Notes: generated by a model from the sequence alone, not told the origin. Shown: positions 1-10,043, counted from the first letter of the stretch. The stretch: DNA of 64,000 nt from Candidatus Latescibacterota bacterium (GCA_022821275.1 JAJEDY010000094.1:43543-107542); one strand, 5' to 3'. Made by a program: numbers and translations.

Positions 1-572
1 GCACGGGGGCTGCAATGGTTGTTCCCCTGCTCGATCCCCAACCCGGTGAGGCTGTTCTCGATTTGTGTAGTGCGCCCGGTGGCAAAGCGATTGCTATGGC
101 GGAGCGTATGAAAAATCGTGGTTTCATTCTCGCTACAGATCTCTATCCTCGCCGTCTCAAAATGCTAAAAAAAAACACGCACCGGCTCGGGTTTGCATGT
201 GTTTACCCTCTCGCTGCCGATGCGCGTTATTTGGCTGTCAATCGCTTATTTGATCGGGTTCTGGTCGATGCGCCCTGTTCCTCGCTGGGTATTCTGAGTC
301 ACCATCCCGACCTGCGCTGGCGGAAATTCGATATTCGCGGTCTTTCGCGTTTGCAGCGTGCGCTTATCGAACGCGCTGCCGATTATGTGTGTCCGGGCGG
401 CGTTCTCGTTTACAGCACCTGTACTCTCGAACCCGAAGAAAATGAGCGCGTTGTCGAAGACTTTTTAAGCGACCATTCGGATTTTCGGATTACCCATCCC
501 CATTTACAATTGTTGCCCCATCAAACTGGTAATGACGGTGTTTTTGCCGTGCGGTTGAAGCGCTCCGTTTAA
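1..572 (+). CDS. rsmB: 16S rRNA m5C methyltransferase RsmB, C-terminal catalytic part (5' end outside window)
   Basis: The reading frame is open from the first bases of the window, so this is the 3' part of a longer gene; the first internal Met at position 15 is not the true start. The protein carries the SAM-binding motif DLCSAPGGKA, the substrate-site DAPCSSLG with its cysteine, and YSTCTLEPEENE with the second, nucleophilic cysteine. This is the RsmB/Sun/NOL1-NOP2 pattern for 5-methylcytidine formation on small-subunit rRNA. The N-terminal NusB-like domain expected in RsmB lies outside the window, so RsmB rather than another family member is inferred from the sequence around these motifs. 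Its stop overlaps the stop of the convergent sulfatase gene by 4 bases. Confidence 0.88.
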   Translation, partial: TGAAMVVPLLDPQPGEAVLDLCSAPGGKAIAMAERMKNRGFILATDLYPRRLKMLKKNTHRLGFACVYPLAADARYLAVNRLFDRVLVDAPCSSLGILSHHPDLRWRKFDIRGLSRLQRALIERAADYVCPGGVLVYSTCTLEPEENERVVEDFLSDHSDFRITHPHLQLLPHQTGNDGVFAVRLKRSV

Positions 573-2053
573 GCCAGTTCGTAGTGTCTGCGGTCAGGCT
601 GAGGCACTGGCCGGGCATCTTCGGTGCTGATGCTCCAGTCGGCTAACCGCAGGCGCATGGCGGCGAGGGCGTCGCGATGTCGATCTTCGTCGATCACATT
701 GATCAACTCGCCTGGGTCGGCGACGAGGTCGTAGAGTTCGTCGCGGTCTCCCATGGGGTCGTGGACGTATTTCCATTCGCGGGTGCGGACCATCTTGCAC
801 CGACCGGCTGCCTCGCGCCACTGCAGGGTGTCAAGCAGGGTTTTGCGGCCCCATGGTTCGGGCAGTTTTTGCAGGTCGGCCATGGTGAAGAGCGGCCCTC
901 CACTTCCGTATTCGGAGAAGGTCGCGTCCCGGGGTGTGGCTTCGGTTACGGTGGGTAGCGGTATTCCGTGCATGGAATGCGGTTGCGCCAGCCCTTGCAA
1001 TTGCAATAGCGTGGGTACGACATCAATCAGATTGGCCATGCTCGAATCGCGCACTCCGGCGGTGACCTGCCCGGGCCAGGAGACGATCAGCGGCACCCGC
1101 GTCAGGCTGTCGTAGAAGACGCCGCCTTTGCATTGCATGGCGTGTTCTCCCATAAAGTCGCCGTGGTCCGAGCAAAAGACCACGATCGTCCGCTCTCGCA
1201 GCCCCAGTGCGTCGAGTTTGTCGAGTATTTGACCGAGCGCGTCGTCGATAAAGCGCACCATGCCAAAATACGAGGCCGTAACGCCGTAAACGTCTTCAAT
1301 TGGATCGCGGTGCATCCCCAGCATCTGGTAGAGCACGCGGTTGCGCTCGGGGGCGCGTTCGTCGTCAAATTCCCCATCGCGCCAGGGGGGAAGGTCAATG
1401 TTTTCCGGCGGGAATAAGGCCGCGTATTCAGCCGGGCACAGCCACGGTTCGTGCGGGTCGGGAAAGGATACCCACAGGGCGAAGGGCTGGTCCCGGTGTT
1501 TTTCGATAAAGCGCGTCGTCTGTCCGGCGATCAGCCCTGTGGAGTGGTCTTCCAATGGCAACTCGGAGGTGCCGTAGCTGAAGCGGGGGTTCTGATGGGC
1601 GAGCTGGCGATGTTCGGCGGCGACCTTGCGGCGACCTTCTGCCGGGCGGAACCAGTCCATGCCATGCGTATCCTCGCCGCGACCGCCGTGGGTAAAGGGG
1701 TTCCACACGTCGAAGAGGGCCAAATCCTCCTCCCGTTGAAAGCAGTGGTTTTTGCCGATCAGGCCCGTGGCGTAGCCTTCCGCTTTCCAGAGTTGCCATG
1801 CGTGTTCGGCACTGGCTGGCATCAGGGTCTGGTTGCGCCGCCCCCCGTGTGAATGGGGGAACTGCGAGGTCCAAAATGAGATGCGTGCTGGCACACAGAG
1901 CGGGTGTGGGGTGATTGCGTTTTCAAAGAGCACGCCGTCGGCGGCCAGGCGTTCCATCGACGGGGTTTGGCAAAAGGTGTTGCCGTAGAGATGGCTGGCC
2001 GTGGCGCGCTGTTGGTCGGTCATGATTACGAGGATGTTGGGGCGGTCGGTCAT
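569..2053 (-). CDS. Sulfatase (arylsulfatase/choline-sulfatase family)
   Basis: A 494-residue protein that begins NILVIMTDQQRA, the metal-binding start of the sulfatase/alkaline-phosphatase fold. It has the formylglycine signature CVPAR about 50 residues in, where the Cys would be oxidised to the catalytic formylglycine. FCSDHGDFMGEH in the middle supplies further metal ligands. No signal peptide is visible, so a cytoplasmic location is likely, as for choline-sulfatase-type enzymes. It hydrolyses a sulfate ester of unknown identity. ATP sulfurylase lies 19 bases upstream on the same strand, so the two are probably co-transcribed. A second, different sulfatase lies at 36.7 kb. Confidence 0.9.
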   Translation of the reverse strand: MTDRPNILVIMTDQQRATASHLYGNTFCQTPSMERLAADGVLFENAITPHPLCVPARISFWTSQFPHSHGGRRNQTLMPASAEHAWQLWKAEGYATGLIGKNHCFQREEDLALFDVWNPFTHGGRGEDTHGMDWFRPAEGRRKVAAEHRQLAHQNPRFSYGTSELPLEDHSTGLIAGQTTRFIEKHRDQPFALWVSFPDPHEPWLCPAEYAALFPPENIDLPPWRDGEFDDERAPERNRVLYQMLGMHRDPIEDVYGVTASYFGMVRFIDDALGQILDKLDALGLRERTIVVFCSDHGDFMGEHAMQCKGGVFYDSLTRVPLIVSWPGQVTAGVRDSSMANLIDVVPTLLQLQGLAQPHSMHGIPLPTVTEATPRDATFSEYGSGGPLFTMADLQKLPEPWGRKTLLDTLQWREAAGRCKMVRTREWKYVHDPMGDRDELYDLVADPGELINVIDEDRHRDALAAMRLRLADWSISTEDARPVPQPDRRHYELA

Positions 2054-2072
2054 GGTGTTCTGTCTCGTTTTT

Positions 2073-3338
2073 TTATGTTGTTGCCGATGACATGGCTTTG
2101 CTCAATATTTCCGATGTGCTCGGGCGCATGATTCGGGGATCGACTTGTTCGCCATTGCTGAGCGTGTCGCGCACTTGAGAGCCGGAAATAAAGACCGGTT
2201 GTTCATCGGGGTGATTTTCCATCAAAACCACGCGGCCAATAGATTCGTAATACGCCGCAAATCCCACGTTCACGGGCTGAATTTGAAGTTCGCCATTCAG
2301 GTTTTCAAAAATTTCCTGTGCATCGAAGTCTCCCCAGATCGCACTGCCGTCGTGATAGGGCGCATCGGCGTGTTTGCGGCCAATAATGATGTCGGTAAAT
2401 CCAAAGTTCTGGCGATAAATGGCGTGCATGACGGCTTCTTTGGGCCCGGCGTAGAACATTTTGATATCCAGTCCGAGCAAAGTGACCCTGTCCGGTACGG
2501 ATTCCCCGCGTTTTTTCCAGAGTTCCACATCGCTATCTCCTTCGCCCAGTCCTCGAGATGCGATGAGTGCTTCGTAAGTTTGCATGCGAATTTCTGCGCG
2601 TACGTCGTCTGATTTGGTTTCGCCAACGAGGGGATTTAAGCACGCGCCTGCGTTGTGTCCCTGGCGAAGAAGTGTTTCTAAGCCATATACCAGTGCGTAT
2701 TCGTGTGCCCGGTGCAGGGCATTGCGCGTTTGAAATGCCACAACGCGGTTCCAACCTTTTTGTGTCAGGAGAGGTCTGACTTCTCGCGGGCTGAGGACGT
2801 ATTGTCCGAAATGTGGATTTTTGGGTTGGGGTAGTACTTGTATTTCACCGCCTATGAGATGGGTTTTGTCGCCATCGCCATTCAGGACCATGTCGGCACC
2901 GGGATGGTCTGTGCGATCCGTTAAATATACGCGCTGGAGATATTTGGTTTTGTCCCATTCAAAGATGTCGCTGATGTCCAGCATTGCCACGATTTCGCCA
3001 GATGTATTTTCCAGTGCGACGCTTTGTCCAACCGAAAGGGTTTTGGCGATATCTGAACTCACGGGTAGTGATATTGGAATTGTCCAGGCATAGCGCTTCC
3101 CGCCTGCTTCGATGACGGATTCGTCGAGTACCCGGTGATAGGTTTGCGCATCCATCGGTCCTGTGAGCGGACTCAGGCCGCCGTCGCCAAAACGATAGAC
3201 CGAGGATAGATCTGCATCGCTGACCGGGACGCGCGTCAGTTCGTTTGCTTTGGACAAAAATGTTTCGGCATCTGCTACCATGCGATTGACCGGTTCGGAT
3301 AGACCTCCGTGGGGTGCAATCAGGGGTGTATCGGACAT
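2073..3338 (-). CDS. sat: Sulfate adenylyltransferase (ATP sulfurylase)
   Basis: A 421-residue protein of the homo-oligomeric Sat type: N-terminal PUA-like domain ([17 protein letters not shown]) followed by the nucleotidyltransferase domain. It makes adenosine phosphosulfate from ATP and sulfate. The nucleotide-binding motif reads [10 protein letters not shown], where the family usually has Pro after Asn (QxRNPxHxxH); both histidines are kept. [12 protein letters not shown] and [11 protein letters not shown] match other conserved blocks. No APS kinase or CysDN homologue is nearby. It lies upstream of the sulfatase in one operon, which suggests sulfate handling, although Sat could act in assimilation or in sulfation. 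Confidence 0.92.
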   Translation of the reverse strand: MSDTPLIAPHGGLSEPVNRMVADAETFLSKANELTRVPVSDADLSSVYRFGDGGLSPLTGPMDAQTYHRVLDESVIEAGGKRYAWTIPISLPVSSDIAKTLSVGQSVALENTSGEIVAMLDISDIFEWDKTKYLQRVYLTDRTDHPGADMVLNGDGDKTHLIGGEIQVLPQPKNPHFGQYVLSPREVRPLLTQKGWNRVVAFQTRNALHRAHEYALVYGLETLLRQGHNAGACLNPLVGETKSDDVRAEIRMQTYEALIASRGLGEGDSDVELWKKRGESVPDRVTLLGLDIKMFYAGPKEAVMHAIYRQNFGFTDIIIGRKHADAPYHDGSAIWGDFDAQEIFENLNGELQIQPVNVGFAAYYESIGRVVLMENHPDEQPVFISGSQVRDTLSNGEQVDPRIMRPSTSEILSKAMSSATT

Positions 3339-3447
3339 TTGGGTAAACCTCCCGTGTTGTTTTTGATATTCTTGATTTACTAAGTCATCAATATATCGGT
3401 GGCCTACTTTCTGTCAAGAAATAAAGCGGTTTTGAGCCTCTGCTGCT

Positions 3448-4503
3448 TCAACGCAGTTCATCCCATTTGAATTCCAGGCGGATGAGATCCGGGGGTGATT
3501 CTCGGCGGTGGAGGGATTTATAGGTTATGACGTTGAAAGATACTTTTCCGGCGCGTGTTATAAAATAAGGCGTCGCATAGTACCCGTCGGGTACAACCGC
3601 GCCTTCGTAGTTGTCCAGTATGGCATAGGAGAGGATTTCGAGTGATTCGGGATCGAATTTGAATAGACACAGTTTCATGCCGCGTATCGATTCTATGGCA
3701 TTTCGACCAATAAAGTAGTAACCACCATCTCGCTCGAAAAGTCGCGGTCTGCCTATCTGAGCGCGTATGAAGTTGTAGGTCTGTGTCAGGTTCACTTCTC
3801 TGATTGTGCGGAACGATCTATCGGTAACATGCATTCGCTGGATGCCGTCCAGACCTCGTGTGTTGAAGATGTATCCGTCTTCATATCGCAGGAAGGATGT
3901 TTCGTTGATGGGTGCGTTGCCAAAGGCTTTTGTGAGGTTAGCTACAAACTGCCAACTTTTCCCATTGTCATCGGATCGAATCACATCCACATTGGGACTG
4001 TTCTTTCGATAATGTCGGTAGGGCGTCAAGAGCATATAGGTCGTTTCGCCTTCTGTTAGAGATTCAAACGCATAGACATATTCCGTGCCGTTGATGGGGC
4101 CGAGTTTTTCGCCGCCTTCAAAGTGCACGCCATTATCCGAAGACCGATATGCGAGTAGCCCGAATTTGTCTTTTGAATTTGGGAAATGAGGATCTACGTA
4201 CAGACCAATATCGCCATTGGCAAAGCGGACAAATTCTCCGTTCTGGATCGTAAATCCATCCAGGTGTGCGACAATTTTCCGATCTGAAATTGTCCCCGTG
4301 GTGGGGTTGTAGCGAAACATCTCCCAGTCGGCGGCTGGTTCTGTGTTGTGCCGGGTGCCGCGTTTGTAGGCGATCAGGACATTGTGTTCGTCCAGAAACA
4401 AGAGGTGTGGGGCTTTCACATAGGGCAGTGTTTTTTGTTCTGCTGCCCGTATCAGGATTTCCTGGGTTTTGTAATGAGGTAGAATGGGAGTATGAGGGCT
4501 CAT
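3448..4503 (-). CDS. Sialidase-like / BNR-repeat six-bladed propeller protein
   Basis: A 351-residue protein with at least two Asp-box motifs (SSDNGVHFEG and SDDNGKSWQF), the mark of sialidase-type beta-propellers. Tryptophan- and tyrosine-rich strands recur along its length. No signal peptide is visible. The catalytic Arg triad of true sialidases cannot be confirmed by eye, so this may be a non-sialidase glycoside-binding or exo-acting propeller. Such proteins are often found near sulfatases in carbohydrate-degrading lineages. The start at 4503 has no clear ribosome binding site. Its substrate is unknown. Confidence 0.6.
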   Translation of the reverse strand: MSPHTPILPHYKTQEILIRAAEQKTLPYVKAPHLLFLDEHNVLIAYKRGTRHNTEPAADWEMFRYNPTTGTISDRKIVAHLDGFTIQNGEFVRFANGDIGLYVDPHFPNSKDKFGLLAYRSSDNGVHFEGGEKLGPINGTEYVYAFESLTEGETTYMLLTPYRHYRKNSPNVDVIRSDDNGKSWQFVANLTKAFGNAPINETSFLRYEDGYIFNTRGLDGIQRMHVTDRSFRTIREVNLTQTYNFIRAQIGRPRLFERDGGYYFIGRNAIESIRGMKLCLFKFDPESLEILSYAILDNYEGAVVPDGYYATPYFITRAGKVSFNVITYKSLHRRESPPDLIRLEFKWDELR

Positions 4504-4531
4504 AATATTCTATTGACAGTCGTCGCCCACC

Positions 4532-4570
4532 AAAAAGGCCACCGGGGACGCGAAATCGGTGACCTTTTTT
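4532..4570. terminator. Bidirectional hairpin terminator
   Basis: AAAAAGGCCACCG (4532-4544) pairs with CGGTGACCTTTTTT (4557-4570) with a single mismatch around a 12-base loop. A-tracts and T-tracts flank the stem on both strands. On the minus strand it would end transcription coming from the restriction-modification/HIRAN operon before the sialidase-like gene. The short open frames overlapping it (4492-4763) look like chance. Confidence 0.6.
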
Positions 4571-4734
4571 GTTTTATCATCGCATTTTTTGCGCTTCCGT
4601 ATATATGCTTGCAGAACCGCATTCATTCCTTTTTTCAAACGACGAGACGCTTTGTCAATCATTTTTGGCAGAAAGTGAGCGACAAATACCTTTGTTGCTA
4701 ATAAAATCGTCACAACAGATGTTGTCTTTAATAA

Positions 4735-5517
4735 TTAGCAGGTTGTCTCACGTTCAGCGGTAGCCCGCTCTGATGCGGCGATGGGTTGGTACTGCTTTAG
4801 GTCTTGCATTGGACTGAACCCCTTTGGTAGCTGACCGCTAAGGTGGACTAATAGGCGGTGGCTCAACGGCGCATCGAGATTCACCTGAGCTACAGCGATG
4901 TTGATGTCGGTTACCATCCAGGTATTTTCTTGGTATATGCAATCAACGAGGTATTGGGGCAGCCAGCCAAGCGGGTTATAGTTCTGTGTATAGACCAGGA
5001 GGCTGTGCGTAGTAGAAGGATTGTTAAGCTCAAATGCCAGCCGAAGATTGTCCCCAACTTCTAATTTTTCGGAAGCTTCAATGCCATGCTGATTGGTGTG
5101 CCGAAGTCCGTGCAAAATACACTGCGTCTGAAACCTACCATCGGAGTCAGGTTCAATTGCTGGAAAAATCTCGAAATTGTCGATCTGGCTATGGCCGCCA
5201 GACACGGAAAGTTCGGCAATCTCATCCCAGTTGGCTACATCGATACCAAGTTGACGTAGATATTCAGGGCGGTCCGTGCGGCTCCGATTCATGACTCGAT
5301 ATCGGAATGTCGAGAATAGCTCGTCAGATAGATAGTGCTTGTACAGTTGCGGAAATCCGGGGATCTCTCGGAATTTAGCCAATTTCTTAGCTTGCTCGGC
5401 TCCCCGAACATAAGCAAACTCGTAGCCACCATGTTCGGTTTCATGCTGAACGAGCCGACCAATAGGGAACCACAGGCGGCTTTGTAGGTTTTGCCAGGCG
5501 AGATAGAGAGTTGTCAT
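4735..5517 (-). CDS. HIRAN-domain protein, HipA-kinase partner type
   Basis: A 260-residue protein. Residues about 1-100 resemble the N-terminal part found in HipA-associated proteins: YEFAYVRGAEQAKKL, then FREIPGFPQLYKHYLS and FSTFRYRVMNRSR. Residues about 145-200 look like a HIRAN domain (LRLAFELNNPSTTHSLLVY followed by NPLGWLPQYLVDCIY), a fold that binds DNA ends or stalled-fork structures. The gene overlaps the end of the upstream restriction-modification gene by 4 bases (start at 5517, stop codon of the other gene at 5514-5516). In other genomes, as far as I recall, such genes sit beside a separate HipA-like kinase gene. Here the only kinase part is the C-lobe fused to the enzyme upstream. 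Confidence 0.65.
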   Translation of the reverse strand: MTTLYLAWQNLQSRLWFPIGRLVQHETEHGGYEFAYVRGAEQAKKLAKFREIPGFPQLYKHYLSDELFSTFRYRVMNRSRTDRPEYLRQLGIDVANWDEIAELSVSGGHSQIDNFEIFPAIEPDSDGRFQTQCILHGLRHTNQHGIEASEKLEVGDNLRLAFELNNPSTTHSLLVYTQNYNPLGWLPQYLVDCIYQENTWMVTDINIAVAQVNLDAPLSHRLLVHLSGQLPKGFSPMQDLKQYQPIAASERATAERETTC

Positions 5518-8500
5518 CGAATACTCCTCAACAATTCGGTTTTGCTGGTCACGACCACTTCGGTAGCAAAATCTTTGGCCGTGTCAGACATAAACTCGGG
5601 CGGTACCTTGTCCATAACTGTTCTTATATCATCATCGGATACATTGCTGATTTTGTTCAATGTCCTTTGAGTGAAATCAGATTTCCACCGACACAATAAT
5701 TTTGCGAGACGAAGGGGTGAGATGTAATTAAGTTTACTTCTAACAAATACACGCCCTCTTCCCCTTTGCAAATAGTTGAGCACCCTTCCCGAATCCAAGA
5801 TATAACGGCGTCTTTCATCGGTCAGTTCTCGACCCAATGAGGAGGCGTGGTCGTATGACGGTGCTATTTCCCATTGGTCATAACCAGGACCATAAACCCG
5901 CGCAAGCATCCAGTTCTCGTGGTGTCTATCCGTGTTGCCGATGAGACCGTCTAACGCTGCTAAGGCGTTCATGTAAGCCAGGATCAGATCGCGTGTGCGG
6001 TATTTTCCGAATGTTGCCTTGTCTTCCCGTTGGACTATGGGAAATGTGCTCAGGATGTACTCGGCGTCTTCCCGCGACAGACCGTAGAGGTGGAAGTAGA
6101 GTGCGTCGAGGCGAGCGCGCAGGTGGCGGCGTTCTTCTTCATCCCAGATAAAGGGTGAGCCGTCGTAGCCGAGGTCGCGGGCGAAGGGTGCCATGTCGTG
6201 CGCGGTGTACGTGAGACGGAGCACATGGTCACGGATGATGTCGCGAGCGGTTTTGCTCCCGAACTGGCGATCGTAGTCGGCAGGTGTGATGACAGGAAGT
6301 TGCTCGACGATATACCAAGTGAGGTGGGTTGCTTGGACCTTCTGACGAGCAACGTAATCAAAACAGAAACTGTTAAGATTGGATAGCAGACAAGCCGCGT
6401 TCTTGCCATTGAAGTCGCCTTCGACCGGAACAAGGACTGGTAATGTGTGTCCACATCCAACTTGTGGAATGATAGCGGCGATCATGGTGCGAACATTGGT
6501 TGGCGCCGTAATGTCTTTAAACGCCAAAAGCCAGTGTAAACTCTGGACAATATTGCTCTCCTGCTGACTGATCCAATACCGAGGACAAGGAGAGAAAGTC
6601 TGATCGCGGTATTCTTCGTCGAGTGTCTTGTCCGGCTGTCCCGATCGGTTCAGATTTTCAGGGTTGACGACCACGCTTGCCGCACGATGGTCAAATGCCT
6701 GTACCATCTTCCCCTCATACAACGGCAAATACAATTCTTCTCCCCGTTTCCAGCGGTTGCCCTTAACGGGGTAGAAACCTTCGGCTTCGAGTTGATCGGA
6801 GGTGCGGAAAAGGTGGGAGTCAGATGTCATATTAAACAATCCCTGCATAAATCGCACCGGCCAGGCCTTGCATTCTTCACCGCCTGAGCGATCCACCAGC
6901 ACTGAATGTTGTTCATAGATGCGACGGGTGATCTCAGCGTCGCGGCGACTGCGGAACACGGGGGCCGTGCCGGTATTCGGATTTACACGAGCGAAGTCAT
7001 CTGGTGTCAATGGAAAGCAGCGATCCTCGTCATCTATGGTTTTGGTGTCGTGCAAGAAGAAGGCACATTCGGTCTGGTCGAACAGTCGCTCCTCGCCACC
7101 AAATATAAGGGCGCAGAATTTGAACGAAGCGTGGATATCCTTGAAGAAAATTTTCTTGTTTTCAAAGTCGAACAGGCTATCTACCCGTCCGCTTGTGGAA
7201 ACAGATTTGAAGAAGCGGGCCGCGGTTTTGTCGGCGTAGATGCCCGATGGCGTGAGCAGGCCGACAAAACCATCCGGCTTAATCAGGTTCATTGCATGCT
7301 CGACGAACAGCGAGTAAAGATTTATTCGACCTCCGCTCAGAAGAGGATATTTGTTAAATGAACGTACGAACATGCGAATCTCAGCAGAGCGTTCCTTCGC
7401 CATTTCATACTCTAAGGCGAGTTTGTCGCCTGCCTCTTTTTTTTCTTTAATCAATGCCTTTCGCTTTGCTCCAGTCGCCGCATGGGATATCTTTTCATCA
7501 CGGTTTGCGAACCATTCTACCTCTGGCTGTTCAATTTGGTCCCACGGTGGATTGCCAATGATCGCGTCAAAACCGCCTTGCGGGCGGATATTTGTCCACT
7601 GATGCCAGACCCCTGGGAAAGCTACCTCCCAGTGCAGGAAGCTTTCTTGGTCGGCAATAGCTCGTGCCTCGTACCACAGATTGGCGAATTGCGACCAGGT
7701 GGTAGTATCGGAATCGGGCGGAGCGTCGCCCAGGTGATTCGGGCCTCGAGACAGCAGCTTGTACGCGTCCTCTATATACCGCCCGAGCGTCGTGACCAGT
7801 GGCCCTTCAAATATGGCGAGTTCTCTCTTCTTCATCCCTGCCGTCAGATAGCGATAGCCGCAGAGGAAGTCGAGAAGATCGCGGAGGTCTGCGGTTGTGT
7901 CCTCTACCCCATGGAATAGCAGAGCTGATTCTTGCACTTCGGCTATGTCAGCATCGGATTTCTCTTCAATGAGTTGCATGCTGTCCGTGGCCTTCTCGGC
8001 ACCTGCAACGGCAGAACCGGCAAAAAGTCCTCCACCTAACTCTCGCAAGTCCCGAAGTGCATCTGACACGCTGAGTCCGATCAGCGAATCCCCACAGCGC
8101 AGGTGGTGGTCAAGGAAAGACAGCGGTGCGCCCACGGTGAAGCTGTGAAGCCACAGCGACACCTTGGCGAGTTCTACGGTTAGAGGATTTTTATCGACTC
8201 CATATATGCAGCGTTTAAGCACCATACGGCGAATGATGGCCTGATCGGTAAGCTGAGTCTCATCCAGAACCCAGTCCGATTCTTTAGCTCGTCGAATGAT
8301 CTCGCTGCGAATCGTCTCTACACGTTTTACGAGCGGTGAAACGTAGTCACCATTGAGCCAGTCCGGGACTGTGGGGACGTACTCGATTAACTCGGCGATG
8401 TAGTCAGATAAGAAATCTACAGCGGTGACCAGGAAGTGTCCACTTCCCATCGCCGGGTCCAGTACCTTCAGATTTAGAACTGCTTCGGCCGGATCGAGTT

Positions 8501-9959
8501 TTTGCAATTCTGCTTTTCGTTCGTCCTTAGGGCGGCGGATGCTCTTGAGTGCGGCGGCTTTGTCTTCGAAGGCTTTGAGACGCTCTTCTGCCAGTGGCTT
8601 CAAGGTGCGATCAACGATCAGATCGACAAGTTCTTGCAAGGTATAGAAACTGCCGCTGTCCTTGCGGGCATAGGGATTGAGGCGGATGATGATCTCACCA
8701 TCTTCGCGCACAGGCTCGTGCTCCAGCAGGCGTTCGTAGATGGAGCCGAGTTGCTGCGCGGACATATCGCGGTAATTGACAAATCGATGTGTTCCATGCG
8801 GGTCTTGGACATGGCTCAGGCTATAAATGATGGGTGCGATTTTCGAGTCGGGCAGGCGCACCTCCTCCAACATTGGAGCGGCTTGAGATGCGAATAGTCC
8901 ACCGTTGTAGGGCGGTAGGCCAATGGACGGATCACCTTCGTCAATAATTCTGCAAAGATTGACGAGGCGGTCGTAGTAGTTGGAAGCTCTGGCGGAGAAA
9001 GTGTCTTTTTGCTCTGTCCTGTTTGCGATATCGTCCCGCACTTTTCGCAAGCCGTAGTCGTCGTAACGCGAGTCGTTGACAGGCAATAGGCCCCTGTCTT
9101 CGGCGTAAAGCACAAAGAGCAGCCTGTAGAGGAAGATTAAAGCAGCTTCCCGGATTTGTGAGAGATTTTCCGTTGTGGCATCCGCAAGTGCTGAGACGAG
9201 GTCGGGGAACACAAGTTTGAAGACTATGCTCGAAAGATCCTTCGCAACTTTTTCTTCGTATTGCTGACCTTCCGTAAGTGCAGTTTCGAGGAAGGTAGTT
9301 GTTGCACCCTGCTGAAGCGTGAAGGCATCACGGCGAAACAGCAGGTAAAAAATGCGCAGTTCGTCTTCGTTGCCGGATTCGATCAGTGCAGCCAGGTCAG
9401 CCTCGTAGTAGCCGCTGGCACGGGGACGAGCACGGTAGTCGTAGAGTCGCCAGATTTCGCCGTTGGTGAGGATACCCCATCTAATTTGGCTCTCCGACTC
9501 GATATCGGCCGTTGAGAGGTATCTGAGAATTTGGCCGTGTGGCGAATTAGCCTGGACTTTGTCGGTTTTGTCACGGGAGTCGAGAGAAAGACCGAACCGC
9601 TTGCTTTCTTCAACTACTGTAGCGTACCGGAAACGATCACTGGCGTTGTGTTCCGCCGCAGCGTGTGCTTTGGATTCGGCATTGGTGAAAAGCAGGTGGT
9701 CGGGGATGTCCTCATTGCGGGCTGTCCCTTGCTGTGGCAGATAGTCCGCCCATCCGAGCAATTCCAGAACAGGGCGGATCATATCCTGCTCGGTGACGGA
9801 TTCGTTGGGATTTTTGAAGCGGACAAATTTCTCGAATAGGTCAGAAATAGCGGTACTGAATGTGGTGAATGCCTCTGGCTGGTCAATTGAGGTTTTCCAC
9901 TCGTCTGTGGCTTTTATGCCGTCAGTTAGAAAGTAATGGGTGAATAATTGTCCAGGCAT
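5514..9959 (-). CDS. Type IIG restriction-modification enzyme fused to a HipA-kinase C-lobe
   Basis: A 1481-residue protein. An N-terminal nuclease region has a PD...EESK pattern (IPDHLLF, then VVEESKRF). The adenine-methyltransferase core has motif I DPAMGSGHF at residues 501-509 and motif IV NPPW at about 803-806, followed by a target-recognition region. This is the Eco57I-like single-chain layout that both cuts and N6-methylates DNA. The enzyme's usual end, FPIVQREDKATFGKYRTRD, runs straight into about 150 residues of HipA C-lobe: LIGNTDRHHENW (catalytic N-x-D-x-H at 1342-1346) and IAPSYDHASS (Mg-binding Asp). The kinase N-lobe (ATP loop, lysine) is absent, so kinase activity is doubtful. 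Start at 9959; a HIRAN gene follows with a 4-base overlap. Confidence 0.88.
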   Translation of the reverse strand: MPGQLFTHYFLTDGIKATDEWKTSIDQPEAFTTFSTAISDLFEKFVRFKNPNESVTEQDMIRPVLELLGWADYLPQQGTARNEDIPDHLLFTNAESKAHAAAEHNASDRFRYATVVEESKRFGLSLDSRDKTDKVQANSPHGQILRYLSTADIESESQIRWGILTNGEIWRLYDYRARPRASGYYEADLAALIESGNEDELRIFYLLFRRDAFTLQQGATTTFLETALTEGQQYEEKVAKDLSSIVFKLVFPDLVSALADATTENLSQIREAALIFLYRLLFVLYAEDRGLLPVNDSRYDDYGLRKVRDDIANRTEQKDTFSARASNYYDRLVNLCRIIDEGDPSIGLPPYNGGLFASQAAPMLEEVRLPDSKIAPIIYSLSHVQDPHGTHRFVNYRDMSAQQLGSIYERLLEHEPVREDGEIIIRLNPYARKDSGSFYTLQELVDLIVDRTLKPLAEERLKAFEDKAAALKSIRRPKDERKAELQKLDPAEAVLNLKVLDPAMGSGHFLVTAVDFLSDYIAELIEYVPTVPDWLNGDYVSPLVKRVETIRSEIIRRAKESDWVLDETQLTDQAIIRRMVLKRCIYGVDKNPLTVELAKVSLWLHSFTVGAPLSFLDHHLRCGDSLIGLSVSDALRDLRELGGGLFAGSAVAGAEKATDSMQLIEEKSDADIAEVQESALLFHGVEDTTADLRDLLDFLCGYRYLTAGMKKRELAIFEGPLVTTLGRYIEDAYKLLSRGPNHLGDAPPDSDTTTWSQFANLWYEARAIADQESFLHWEVAFPGVWHQWTNIRPQGGFDAIIGNPPWDQIEQPEVEWFANRDEKISHAATGAKRKALIKEKKEAGDKLALEYEMAKERSAEIRMFVRSFNKYPLLSGGRINLYSLFVEHAMNLIKPDGFVGLLTPSGIYADKTAARFFKSVSTSGRVDSLFDFENKKIFFKDIHASFKFCALIFGGEERLFDQTECAFFLHDTKTIDDEDRCFPLTPDDFARVNPNTGTAPVFRSRRDAEITRRIYEQHSVLVDRSGGEECKAWPVRFMQGLFNMTSDSHLFRTSDQLEAEGFYPVKGNRWKRGEELYLPLYEGKMVQAFDHRAASVVVNPENLNRSGQPDKTLDEEYRDQTFSPCPRYWISQQESNIVQSLHWLLAFKDITAPTNVRTMIAAIIPQVGCGHTLPVLVPVEGDFNGKNAACLLSNLNSFCFDYVARQKVQATHLTWYIVEQLPVITPADYDRQFGSKTARDIIRDHVLRLTYTAHDMAPFARDLGYDGSPFIWDEEERRHLRARLDALYFHLYGLSREDAEYILSTFPIVQREDKATFGKYRTRDLILAYMNALAALDGLIGNTDRHHENWMLARVYGPGYDQWEIAPSYDHASSLGRELTDERRRYILDSGRVLNYLQRGRGRVFVRSKLNYISPLRLAKLLCRWKSDFTQRTLNKISNVSDDDIRTVMDKVPPEFMSDTAKDFATEVVVTSKTELLRSIR

Positions 9960-10043
9960 GTCAATTTCTCAATAGATTGAGGGGTGACCCTATTGGGCAA
10001 ATACGATACAGGTAGGATATCTATAGGATATCTATGCGAAAGC

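Noticed and set aside
4510..4713. Small frames between the sialidase-like and HIRAN genes
   Set aside because: They run through a clear terminator hairpin and show no ribosome binding site or similarity.
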